From positions 1 through 13,740 of the forward strand of contig RGEC01000038.1 in NCBI GenBank assembly GCA_009918425.1: DNA of 13,740 nucleotides, read 5' to 3'. Shown here in pieces: positions 7,542 to 13,393 of this stretch (positions are counted from its first letter, which is position 1; each line of letters starts with the position of its first letter). The DNA is from Bacteroidota bacterium. Lineage in GTDB: Bacteria; Bacteroidota; Bacteroidia; NS11-12g; UBA955. The notes beneath the pieces were generated by a model. The model searched no databases and had not been told where the DNA came from. It was given only the letters and a program-made list of their open reading frames with translations. A program made the translations under genes and the position numbers.

Positions 7542-8024
7542 ATGCCCAAAAAAGAATATTTAAGCTTTGATTTTGATGACATTGCATTCCGGGCAATTGC
7601 GATGCACACTGCATTACCGCCTGCTTTATTGGCATGGCAGGCAGATCGGAATCTGGGTACAAAGTTTTCTCTTCTGCCTGATTATTTTTCTGTTGAAAGC
7701 AAAAAAGGTATTTCAGAACACACACAGTATTATTTTCGCGAAGAAGAATTCGGAACCGAATGGTGGCTTCTGGAAAATCAGGGATCCACAAGTCTTCTGA
7801 TGAATGTAAAACCATTGCCTGATATGGTTTTAATAGGAAGAGGCGGCGAAGATGAAAATGCCGGTGCAGACTGGCCTGAAAGATTAAAAACCATTCAGGG
7901 CATGACACTGGCGTATACCGTAATTGAAAAGGAGAAAAAAAAATTAACCTGGATAACCCGGCTTGGCGAAAAGGAAATAAAAAAAGAAAAGGAAGAAGGA
8001 AAAAATGAACAGAGGACTGTTTAA
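7542..8024 (+). CDS. IPExxxVDY-family-like small protein upstream of pyk
   Basis: A 160-residue protein with no membrane segment or known catalytic motif. Its place, divergent from acpP and directly upstream of pyk, is where I recall the Bacteroidota IPExxxVDY family. The stretch LPPALLAWQADRNLG (25-39) fits the family's conserved LAW-x-N region. The name-giving motif is weak: PLPDMVLIG replaces an IPE-x3-VDY-like segment, so the assignment rests on context as much as on sequence. The last 20 or so residues are a Lys/Glu-rich tail, and an A9 run (7935-7943) lies in its coding sequence. Its 3' end overlaps pyk by 20 nt in another frame, so pyk translation may depend on it. No function is established. 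Confidence 0.72.
   Translation: MPKKEYLSFDFDDIAFRAIAMHTALPPALLAWQADRNLGTKFSLLPDYFSVESKKGISEHTQYYFREEEFGTEWWLLENQGSTSLLMNVKPLPDMVLIGRGGEDENAGADWPERLKTIQGMTLAYTVIEKEKKKLTWITRLGEKEIKKEKEEGKNEQRTV
7991..8000 (+). promoter_or_regulatory. Purine-rich Shine-Dalgarno-like stretch before pyk
   Basis: GGAAGAAGGA ends 4 nt before the pyk ATG at 8005. It sits inside the 3' end of the preceding gene, where it encodes part of the Lys/Glu-rich tail. Bacteroidota rarely depend on Shine-Dalgarno pairing, so this may be a coding effect. It is the only clear SD-like sequence I saw in the window. Confidence 0.4.
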
Positions 8025-9435
8025 CAAAACAAAAATTGTGGCCACCATTGGCCCTGCAACCCAGGAAGAAGATATACTCAAAAGAATAATTGAAGCCGGT
8101 GTGGATGTTTGCCGGTTAAATTTTTCGCACGGAACCCATGAAGGCCACCTCACAGTAATTGAGCGAATTCGCAAAATCAATAAAGAACTTGGAACCCATG
8201 TGTCCATTCTCATGGATCTTCAGGGACCTAAACTCAGGATCGGTAAAGTAGATGGAGAAATACAATTAACAGACGGTCAAATCATTACGGTTACAACCGA
8301 AGAATGTATTTCAACTGCAGATAAATTATTCGTCAGTTATAACCGCCTGGCACTGGATGCAAAACCCGGTGAACGTATTCTGCTGAATGATGGCAAGGTA
8401 GAACTGAAAATTACGGAAATCGTAAATGAGAAGACACTTCGCGCCGCTGTTGTGGTAGGCGGAGCACTCACTTCCAATAAAGGATTTAATTTACCCGAAA
8501 CCCAGCTTACAGTCCCCAGCTTAACGGAAAAAGATATTAAAGATCTGGAATTCGGACTAAAGCAGAATGTGGACTGGGTAGCACTGTCATTCGTACGCAA
8601 GCCTGAAGATATTCTCGAACTTAAGCAGATTATTGGCATACATGAAAAGGATACCCGGGTTATTGCCAAAATTGAAAAACCGGAGGCTGTGGAGAATATT
8701 AAGGAAATTGTGAAAGTAGCTGATGCCATCATGGTAGCCCGTGGTGATTTGGGAGTGGAGTTGCCCCTGCAGAGGGTTCCACTTATACAAAAAGACATTG
8801 TTGAAAAATGCATTCAGGCAGCCAAACCCGTGATTATTGCCACCCAAATGATGGAAAGCATGATTCATGACAGCATGCCCACACGCGCTGAAATAAACGA
8901 TGTGGCAAACGCCGTTCTGGATGGAGCTGATGCTGTTATGCTCAGCGCAGAAACGGGTGTTGGGAAATATCCGGTTAGGGTTGTGGAGGTTATGAGCAGT
9001 ATTATCACCGATGTTGAAAAGGATAAACGTGTATACTTCAAAGGCAAAAAACCCAACAATTCATCTCCTTCCTTCGCGAGCGATGAGGTTTGTTTCACTG
9101 CGGTGCGGATGAGTGATCACCTGGAAGCCAAAGCCATAGTAGCCATGACACGCTCCGGATACACAGGATTTAGGGTGGCCAGCTATAGACCACGAGCCAG
9201 CGTTTTCATTTTTACAGACAACCCAAGTTTACTTACCCGCTTGAGTCTGGTTTGGGGTGTGAGAGGCTTTTACTATGATGAATATGTAAGTACGGATCAA
9301 ACATTCCAGGATGTGACCGATACACTAAAAAGAGAGGGAATCGTAAGGCACGGAGATTGCGTGATTAATTGTGCCAGTATGCCGATTCACAAAAAGCAAC
9401 GTACCAATACCATCAAGGTAACGTTTGTGGACTAA
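8005..9435 (+). CDS. pyk: Pyruvate kinase
   Basis: Catalyses the last step of glycolysis, phosphoenolpyruvate + ADP to pyruvate + ATP, in the cytosol. Full length at 476 residues. Visible marks: CRLNFSHGTHEGH (36-48), MDLQGPKLRIGK in the first barrel strands, the signature IAKIEKPEAVENI with catalytic K222 and metal ligand E224, ARGDLGVELP with D248, and ATQMMESMI. The C-terminal domain after about residue 350 is present. The ATG lies inside the preceding IPExxxVDY-like gene (20-nt overlap) after a purine-rich stretch, so the two are one transcriptional unit. The stop TAA at 9433-9435 is only 4 nt from the stop of the opposing gene, with no terminator hairpin between them. Confidence 0.97.
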   Translation: MNRGLFNKTKIVATIGPATQEEDILKRIIEAGVDVCRLNFSHGTHEGHLTVIERIRKINKELGTHVSILMDLQGPKLRIGKVDGEIQLTDGQIITVTTEECISTADKLFVSYNRLALDAKPGERILLNDGKVELKITEIVNEKTLRAAVVVGGALTSNKGFNLPETQLTVPSLTEKDIKDLEFGLKQNVDWVALSFVRKPEDILELKQIIGIHEKDTRVIAKIEKPEAVENIKEIVKVADAIMVARGDLGVELPLQRVPLIQKDIVEKCIQAAKPVIIATQMMESMIHDSMPTRAEINDVANAVLDGADAVMLSAETGVGKYPVRVVEVMSSIITDVEKDKRVYFKGKKPNNSSPSFASDEVCFTAVRMSDHLEAKAIVAMTRSGYTGFRVASYRPRASVFIFTDNPSLLTRLSLVWGVRGFYYDEYVSTDQTFQDVTDTLKREGIVRHGDCVINCASMPIHKKQRTNTIKVTFVD

Positions 9436-9439
9436 AATT

Positions 9440-9901
9440 TTACTTCTTCTTAAACATATTGAACATGCCGCCCATCTTACCCATGAGGCCCAGCATGCCA
9501 CTGTCTAATCCGAGGAATTTGAGTACACCGGCGGTATCGTTGCTATAGCCCCCGACCAAAAAGCGCTCACGCAGACCCTGCATAGCACAGACCAATGCTG
9601 TTGTAGCCAATTTTTTCTTGCGTTCGGTATCCCAATCCAGCGCATAGTAACTGTCGGCGCACTTTTGAATCAATTCATCGTAATATCGACTGCTAACGAG
9701 GGCTTCCTCTCCCCCCTTCAACATTTCCTGCATTTCCTGCATCTTTCCGCTCATAGCCAAACCTTGGATATAGGACATAGCAGCCTGGGTGGTAATATCA
9801 AAATGGGCTTCACTCTGGCTTTCTGTAAAGCCAAATTCATGGCTATGTCTAAGGTGAAATTCTTTACGTATTTCGGTTAAATATTCCTGTAACTTTTGCA
9901 T
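9440..9901 (-). CDS. Hypothetical protein, helical, with Gly/Met-rich C-terminal tail
   Basis: I do not recognise this 153-residue protein. It appears mostly alpha-helical and cytosolic, with no signal peptide. Residues 1-130 are mixed charged and hydrophobic, including a Met/Glu-rich piece at 50-61 (MSGKMQEMQEML). The end, about 131-153, is Gly/Met-rich with the run GLMGKMGGMFNMFKKK, an amphipathic, basic tail that could bind a membrane or a partner (inference). The frame is convincing: it fills the space between two real genes, starts with ATG 21 nt after the peptidase stop, and has no better competing frame. It is probably the last gene of ferredoxin - peptidase - this gene. It ends 4 nt from the pyk stop. 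Confidence 0.75.
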   Translation of the reverse strand: MQKLQEYLTEIRKEFHLRHSHEFGFTESQSEAHFDITTQAAMSYIQGLAMSGKMQEMQEMLKGGEEALVSSRYYDELIQKCADSYYALDWDTERKKKLATTALVCAMQGLRERFLVGGYSNDTAGVLKFLGLDSGMLGLMGKMGGMFNMFKKK

Positions 9902-9922
9902 ACAGGAAGCAAATTTCGGGGC

Positions 9923-10654
9923 TTATACCCTTTTTATGCAAGACAGTGTGTGTGTATTTTGTCCTGTTTCGGCATTTTTAATTCCGGTTTCGGTTAAAAA
10001 ATCTATTCTAACCTTACCGCTGGCATGGATGATGCGGTTATCTGATAAAACTATACCAACATGTGTTATTTTTCCGTCTTTTTCAAAAAATGCCAAATCT
10101 CCGCTTTGTTTTTCAGCGAAGGAAACAATATTTCCTGAATTTATTTGTTGTGAGGCATCCCGGGGTAATTTTTTACCGAGAATACCATAAACAACCTGAG
10201 CAAGGCCACTGCAGTCTATACCCCAGACACTGCGACCACCCCATAGATAAGGGGTATGTAAAAAAAGCATGGCAAGCCCGGCGGCATCAGTGTTTTCGGG
10301 CTCAAAAACACGTGCGTCCGAATACCGAAATTCACTACCGCTCAGATTAAACTCATGCGTGTCCGGAATAATAGATCCGGGAGATAAATCTATACGACCG
10401 CTTGAATTTTGCATAACAGCACCATGTACTGACACTTTTCGATTCCATTCAGGATAATTATCTAAAGCCGGCCTGATATAATCTAAAGGAATCCAGCCTT
10501 CATAACTGTCATGATCACAAGATACTTTCAACCAATCTTGCTTTTCTTCAATGAGGGTACAGGTTTCCCCAAACAATAGACTGCTCACCATTTCCGAGGC
10601 AGAAGATGCTTCAGACCTCAACGGAACCCAGGACTGCATACAGATGAATTGCAT
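9923..10654 (-). CDS. NlpC/P60 (C40) cysteine peptidase with N-terminal SH3-like domains
   Basis: A 243-residue murein-peptide hydrolase, likely cleaving the gamma-D-Glu/diamino-acid bond as YkfC-type enzymes do. The catalytic Cys is C148 in GIDCSGLAQ, and the two histidines are H198 in ITHVGIVLSD and H210 in IIHASGKVRID. TPYLWGGRS (134-142) is the usual substrate-pocket stretch. Residues 1-60 form a bacterial SH3-like domain (VPLRSEASSASEMVSSLLFG, then DWLKV and EGWIP), and 72-120 may be a second. There is no signal peptide or lipobox, so it may act in the cytosol on imported murein tripeptides; that is inference. Start: ATG at 10654-10652, or Met6 at 10639. It lies 50 bp downstream of the ferredoxin gene and 21 bp upstream of the hypothetical gene on the same strand. 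Confidence 0.9.
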   Translation of the reverse strand: MQFICMQSWVPLRSEASSASEMVSSLLFGETCTLIEEKQDWLKVSCDHDSYEGWIPLDYIRPALDNYPEWNRKVSVHGAVMQNSSGRIDLSPGSIIPDTHEFNLSGSEFRYSDARVFEPENTDAAGLAMLFLHTPYLWGGRSVWGIDCSGLAQVVYGILGKKLPRDASQQINSGNIVSFAEKQSGDLAFFEKDGKITHVGIVLSDNRIIHASGKVRIDFLTETGIKNAETGQNTHTLSCIKRV

Positions 10655-10679
10655 GGTTCAAATTTGTGAAAGAAGCGTC

Positions 10680-10706
10680 AATATTGTTATGAAAAAAAAC
10701 AATATT
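10680..10706. repeat. Inverted repeat at the ferredoxin stop codon
   Basis: AATATTGTT (10680-10688) and its exact complement AACAATATT (10698-10706) form a 9-bp AT-rich stem with a 9-nt A-rich loop. The ferredoxin stop codon (10707-10705) overlaps the right arm. On the minus strand the T-run is in the loop, not after the stem, so this is not a standard intrinsic terminator. It could be an mRNA 3'-end or processing hairpin between ferredoxin and the peptidase, or an operator. Confidence 0.5.
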
Positions 10707-11052
10707 ACAGATGGAGTCGCTCCTTACGATCCAGCAAAACCTCTTTGGTTTCCACATGATCCGGATCCGGCACACAACAGTCTACAGGGCAAACCGCGGC
10801 GCACTGAGGTTCCTCATGAAACCCTGTACATTCCGTACATTTATCCGGCACAATGTAATATACTTCGCTGCTGATAGGGGCAAATTTATCATTTGCACCT
10901 ACAACGCGACCGTCGGCCATGGTAAAATTCCCAAGAACACCTGTTCCATCTGCAATTGCCCACTCTAAACCCGCTTCATATATGGCATTGTTGGGACATT
11001 CGGGCTCACAGGCTCCGCAATTGATACATTCATCGGTTATAATAATTGCCAT
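10705..11052 (-). CDS. 2[4Fe-4S] ferredoxin, Bacteroidota type
   Basis: A 115-residue cytosolic electron carrier. Cluster motif 1 is C9-x2-C12-x2-C15-x3-C19-P, and motif 2 is C72-x2-C75-x8-C84-x3-C88-P. C92 and C93 follow directly. As in other dicluster ferredoxins, C88 would complete the first cluster and C19 the second. About 50 residues separate the motifs, far more than in small clostridial ferredoxins. The sequences around them (ITDECINCGACEPECP and KCTECTGFHEEPQCAAVCPV) match, from memory, a family widespread in Bacteroidota. Redox partners are not encoded nearby. The ATG lies 10 nt after a TAATTTTG promoter element. The peptidase gene follows 50 bp downstream on the same strand, with an inverted repeat at the junction. 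Confidence 0.94.
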   Translation of the reverse strand: MAIIITDECINCGACEPECPNNAIYEAGLEWAIADGTGVLGNFTMADGRVVGANDKFAPISSEVYYIVPDKCTECTGFHEEPQCAAVCPVDCCVPDPDHVETKEVLLDRKERLHL

Positions 11053-11062
11053 AAAAGTGCTG

Positions 11063-11070
11063 CAAAATTA
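11063..11070 (-). promoter_or_regulatory. -7 element TAATTTTG before the ferredoxin gene
   Basis: Read on the minus strand, a perfect TAnnTTTG match ends 10 nt before the ATG at 11052, implying a leader of only a few nucleotides. No clear TTG box lies about 19 nt upstream. Octamer, following C and spacing equal those before the gene at 7542. Confidence 0.48.
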
Positions 11071-11081
11071 CAACACTTGCG

Positions 11082-11089
11082 TATTTTCG
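11082..11089 (+). promoter_or_regulatory. Possible -7 element TATTTTCG for the metallophosphoesterase gene
   Basis: Seven of eight positions match TAnnTTTG (C for T at position 7). It lies 26 nt before the ATG at 11116, a plausible distance. There is no visible -33 box. It overlaps the upstream region of the divergent ferredoxin promoter. Confidence 0.28.
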
Positions 11090-11115
11090 AGCACCCATTT
11101 GTAAAAACTATTCCC

Positions 11116-11619
11116 ATGATTTTTGGTGTACTCAGCGATATTCATGATAATCTTCCACACCTTGAAGCTGCTTTAAAGCGATTTGCAGATGAAAAAGCAG
11201 AAGCCCTGGTGTTTTGCGGCGACTTTTGTTCGCCGTTTGCGGCCAAAATACTGGCTGAGAGCGGGTTACCCGTGCACGCTGTGTTTGGCAATAACGATGG
11301 TGATCGATTTCACATCCAAAAAGCATGTAACGGCTTCAGCAATGTTAAATTATACGGAGAATATATCGGTGATCTCGATTCACAACTTGTATTGGGAGGA
11401 TTGAAAATCGGGGTGAGCCACTACCCTTTTTATGCCAAAACCATGATTAAGACAGGATGGTACGATTGTGTTTTCTATGGTCATAGTCATCAGGCTGAAA
11501 AACAAAAATTCGGCAACGCCCTGTTGCTAAACCCCGGCGAAGTAGCAGGCGCTTTTGGCAAAGCCAGCATTGGTATCATAGACGCCCAAAGCCGCAGCTC
11601 GGCAATCATTGATTTATAA
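11116..11619 (+). CDS. YfcE/MJ0936-type metallophosphoesterase
   Basis: A 167-residue calcineurin-like phosphoesterase of the small MJ0936/YfcE class, with probable phosphodiesterase activity needing two metal ions. All metal-binding motifs are present: D8-x-H10 in LSDIHDN, G35-D36 in CGDFCSP, G58-N59-N60-D61, H102 in GVSHYP and GHSH (122-125). The physiological substrate cannot be told. I chose ATG 11116 because it starts directly at the first beta strand (MIFGVLSDIHDN), as in the family. The frame is also open upstream to a TTG at 11077, but that adds 13 residues without family likeness and runs through the promoter region. Its stop overlaps the opposing uridine kinase by 6 nt. Confidence 0.92.
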   Translation: MIFGVLSDIHDNLPHLEAALKRFADEKAEALVFCGDFCSPFAAKILAESGLPVHAVFGNNDGDRFHIQKACNGFSNVKLYGEYIGDLDSQLVLGGLKIGVSHYPFYAKTMIKTGWYDCVFYGHSHQAEKQKFGNALLLNPGEVAGAFGKASIGIIDAQSRSSAIIDL

Positions 11620-12258
11620 TTTATCTGAAATTTCCTGTAACACTTCAGGATGGGCGTTATGGACAATATGCTGAAGAATTCTTTGTGTATTTTTTTCTGC
11701 AGGCCCATCATTGACAATGTGTAAATCGCAGCGACCCTTATGTGGAACAATATGCTTGTTCCAGGCAGGCATAACATGATTATGCCATTGGTATAAACTT
11801 CGTTCCCGCGGGATTCCTCGCTCCCGCATATCCCTATCCAGTCTGCGCTCCAGGCTAAGTTGCATATCAGCCTCAATAAAAATTCGGCAGGAAAGCAAAT
11901 TGTCTATTTCCGGGAAATCAAACACAAAAAGTCCTTCGGCAATAATTACAGGAGCAGGTTCTATGATATCCACTCTTTCAGGTGCATCGTAATTTTCAAA
12001 ATTATATTTCTTCAGCAATACCTGTCGGTTTTCCATCAGCTTCAGTAAATCTTCATGAAACTGCTGATGGTAAAGGGCTCCCGGCAAATCGAAATTGGTA
12101 ATTCCATTCTCATCTTTTTCCTGCTCATGCAACGGCTTATAGTAATCATCAAAACTTATTACCGCTACTTTATCCTGCAATTTTTCCTTGATTCTTTCAA
12201 TAAAATAGGTTTTACCGGACCCGCTAAGGCCTGTAATTCCCATAACCCACTTTTCCAT
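11614..12258 (-). CDS. udk: Uridine kinase family P-loop nucleoside kinase
   Basis: Phosphorylates uridine (and usually cytidine) to the monophosphate in pyrimidine salvage. 214 residues from ATG at 12258-12256. The Walker A loop is GLSGSGKT (10-17), followed by SFDDYYKP (35-42) with the catalytic/nucleoside-binding Asp. NFDLPGALYH, NYDAPERVDIIEPAPVIIAEGLFVF and RRLDRDMRERG (lid region) are all typical of the uridine kinase/phosphoribulokinase-like family. A TTG 12 nt further upstream (12270) is in frame, but the ATG better fits the short leader before the P-loop. It lies 13 nt downstream of the MORN-repeat gene on the same strand and is probably co-transcribed. A related nucleoside specificity cannot be excluded from sequence alone. 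Confidence 0.9.
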   Translation of the reverse strand: MEKWVMGITGLSGSGKTYFIERIKEKLQDKVAVISFDDYYKPLHEQEKDENGITNFDLPGALYHQQFHEDLLKLMENRQVLLKKYNFENYDAPERVDIIEPAPVIIAEGLFVFDFPEIDNLLSCRIFIEADMQLSLERRLDRDMRERGIPRERSLYQWHNHVMPAWNKHIVPHKGRCDLHIVNDGPAEKNTQRILQHIVHNAHPEVLQEISDKL

Positions 12259-12271
12259 TGAGGCTTTCAAG

Positions 12272-13336
12272 TTATTTCTTTTTACGCTTCTTGTAGATTT
12301 TGGTTTTTACTTCTTCACCTTCATCATTATACCACTGCCTGGCAAGAATATAACCTTTATCATCATAAAATTTCCATTCGCCAACAGTAATGCCGTTGTT
12401 ATAATTCCCTTCCCGCATCTGGTAATGGGATGAAAATCCGTGTTTCCAGTAACCGTTTTTTTCTCCGTCTTCATAATACCCTGACGTTTCAAGTTCACGA
12501 TCACGCCACTCGGCATAACGCCCATCGCGTTTTCCGTTTTTCCAGGTTTCGAGACTTAGTGTGTCACCTTTAAATCCAAACTTTATAAATGATCCATTTT
12601 TCTCTCCTAAACTATAAAATTCCTCTGCAAGAAGCTTACATCCAATTTCGTCATAAACCCTAAACACACTGTCCTGTTTTCCATTTTTGTAATAACTTTC
12701 CTCGGCAGGACAACCGCTTTTGTGATATTTATAATATGCGCCATTCTTTACACCCATGTTATAGGTTATCTGGTAGCGCGGCAACCCTGTGGGATACCAG
12801 GCAAAAACATCTCCGTTGGGAACATCATTTACAAAAGTTGCCGTTTGTTCCTTGTTACCATTGGTAAACCAGGTTTGATTACTTCCATTTCTAATTCCAC
12901 TGGAATAAAAGGCCGCATATTGTTTTATACCATTGCTGTAATAACCGGTGATTTCACCATCCAGCTCCCCATGATTAAAGTTTCCGGTATTTTTAATGGA
13001 ACCATTGGGAAAGTAATAACTGTAGGGACCATGCTTTTCTCCCTGAACCCAGGTTTCAGTTGCAACAAGAACACTACTTTCAGTAAATTCTTTGTAGGTA
13101 CCGTTTTTGTAGCCATCGGTCCACTGAATTTCTTCATTAACTGTTTTATTTTCCCACAATTTAACACTTGTGCCGGTAAAGGGTCTGTTTTTTGAATATG
13201 CCACCCCATTTCTCATTTCCAGGTTTTCAAAAAATATTTTGGATGGCTTTTTAGCGGCATTATCAGACTGTGACTGACCCTGTGCAGCAAACAGCAATGC
13301 TGTAATCAAAAGGCAAAATCTAAGGAATTGTATCAT
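12272..13336 (-). CDS. Secreted MORN/YwqK-type repeat protein
   Basis: A 354-residue protein beginning with a cleavable-looking signal peptide (MIQFLRF, hydrophobic core LLITALLFAA, probable cut near residues 18-24). There is no lipobox cysteine. The rest is about 11-12 tandem repeats of 22-25 residues with the pattern (F/Y)xxG-x-(R/K)NG-x(3-6)-(W/F/Y)-x-x-NG, for example NFNHGELDGEITGYYSNG and TWKNGKRDGRYAEW. It ends in a basic KIYKKRKKK tail. Repeats of this kind are annotated as MORN or YwqK-like and build an extended beta structure; in Bacteroidota they are usually periplasmic or surface proteins of unknown role. The frame is open 90 codons further upstream to 13606, but that part is antisense to the YjbR-type gene and lacks repeats, so I reject it. 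The ATG lies 12 nt after a TAATTTTG element. Uridine kinase follows 13 nt downstream. Confidence 0.85.
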   Translation of the reverse strand: MIQFLRFCLLITALLFAAQGQSQSDNAAKKPSKIFFENLEMRNGVAYSKNRPFTGTSVKLWENKTVNEEIQWTDGYKNGTYKEFTESSVLVATETWVQGEKHGPYSYYFPNGSIKNTGNFNHGELDGEITGYYSNGIKQYAAFYSSGIRNGSNQTWFTNGNKEQTATFVNDVPNGDVFAWYPTGLPRYQITYNMGVKNGAYYKYHKSGCPAEESYYKNGKQDSVFRVYDEIGCKLLAEEFYSLGEKNGSFIKFGFKGDTLSLETWKNGKRDGRYAEWRDRELETSGYYEDGEKNGYWKHGFSSHYQMREGNYNNGITVGEWKFYDDKGYILARQWYNDEGEEVKTKIYKKRKKK

Positions 13337-13348
13337 AATTTGATTTTT

Positions 13349-13356
13349 CAAAATTA
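13349..13356 (-). promoter_or_regulatory. -7 element TAATTTTG before the MORN-repeat gene
   Basis: Perfect TAnnTTTG on the minus strand, 12 nt before the ATG at 13336. No clear -33 TTG is visible. It is the third TAATTTTG placed close to a start codon in this window. Confidence 0.45.
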
Positions 13357-13367
13357 AGGTGTTGGCG

Positions 13368-13375
13368 TAGCTTTG
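13368..13375 (+). promoter_or_regulatory. -7 element TAGCTTTG before the YjbR-type gene
   Basis: Perfect TAnnTTTG match 18 nt before the ATG at 13394. The nearest TTTG upstream (13339-13342) is 25 nt away, longer than the usual 19. Its -33 region coincides with the divergent promoter at 13349-13356. Confidence 0.45.
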
Positions 13376-13393
13376 CCGAAAGCGATTTTCCAC

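Noticed and set aside
8337..8813. Open frame of 158 codons opposite pyk
   Set aside because: It is Ser-rich and low in complexity, fully inside pyruvate kinase, which carries all family motifs.
10680..10706. Intrinsic terminator after the ferredoxin gene
   Set aside because: The stem is AT-only apart from one G-C pair, and the T-run on the minus strand is in the loop rather than after the stem.
11077..11115. TTG start giving 13 more residues to the metallophosphoesterase
   Set aside because: The extra residues do not resemble the family and the region contains promoter-like bases. The ATG at 11116 begins directly at the conserved first strand.
12259..12270. TTG start of uridine kinase 12 nt upstream of the ATG
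   Set aside because: The ATG at 12258 gives the usual short segment before the P-loop, so the extension is not needed.
12722..13195. Open frame of 157 codons opposite the MORN-repeat gene
   Set aside because: It mirrors the repeat periodicity of the real gene, which explains the lack of stops and its regular pattern.
12272..13336. Toxin-antitoxin system, suggested by the common name 'YwqK family antitoxin'
   Set aside because: There is no toxin gene beside it, and the protein has a signal peptide and many repeats. The name comes from repeat similarity only.
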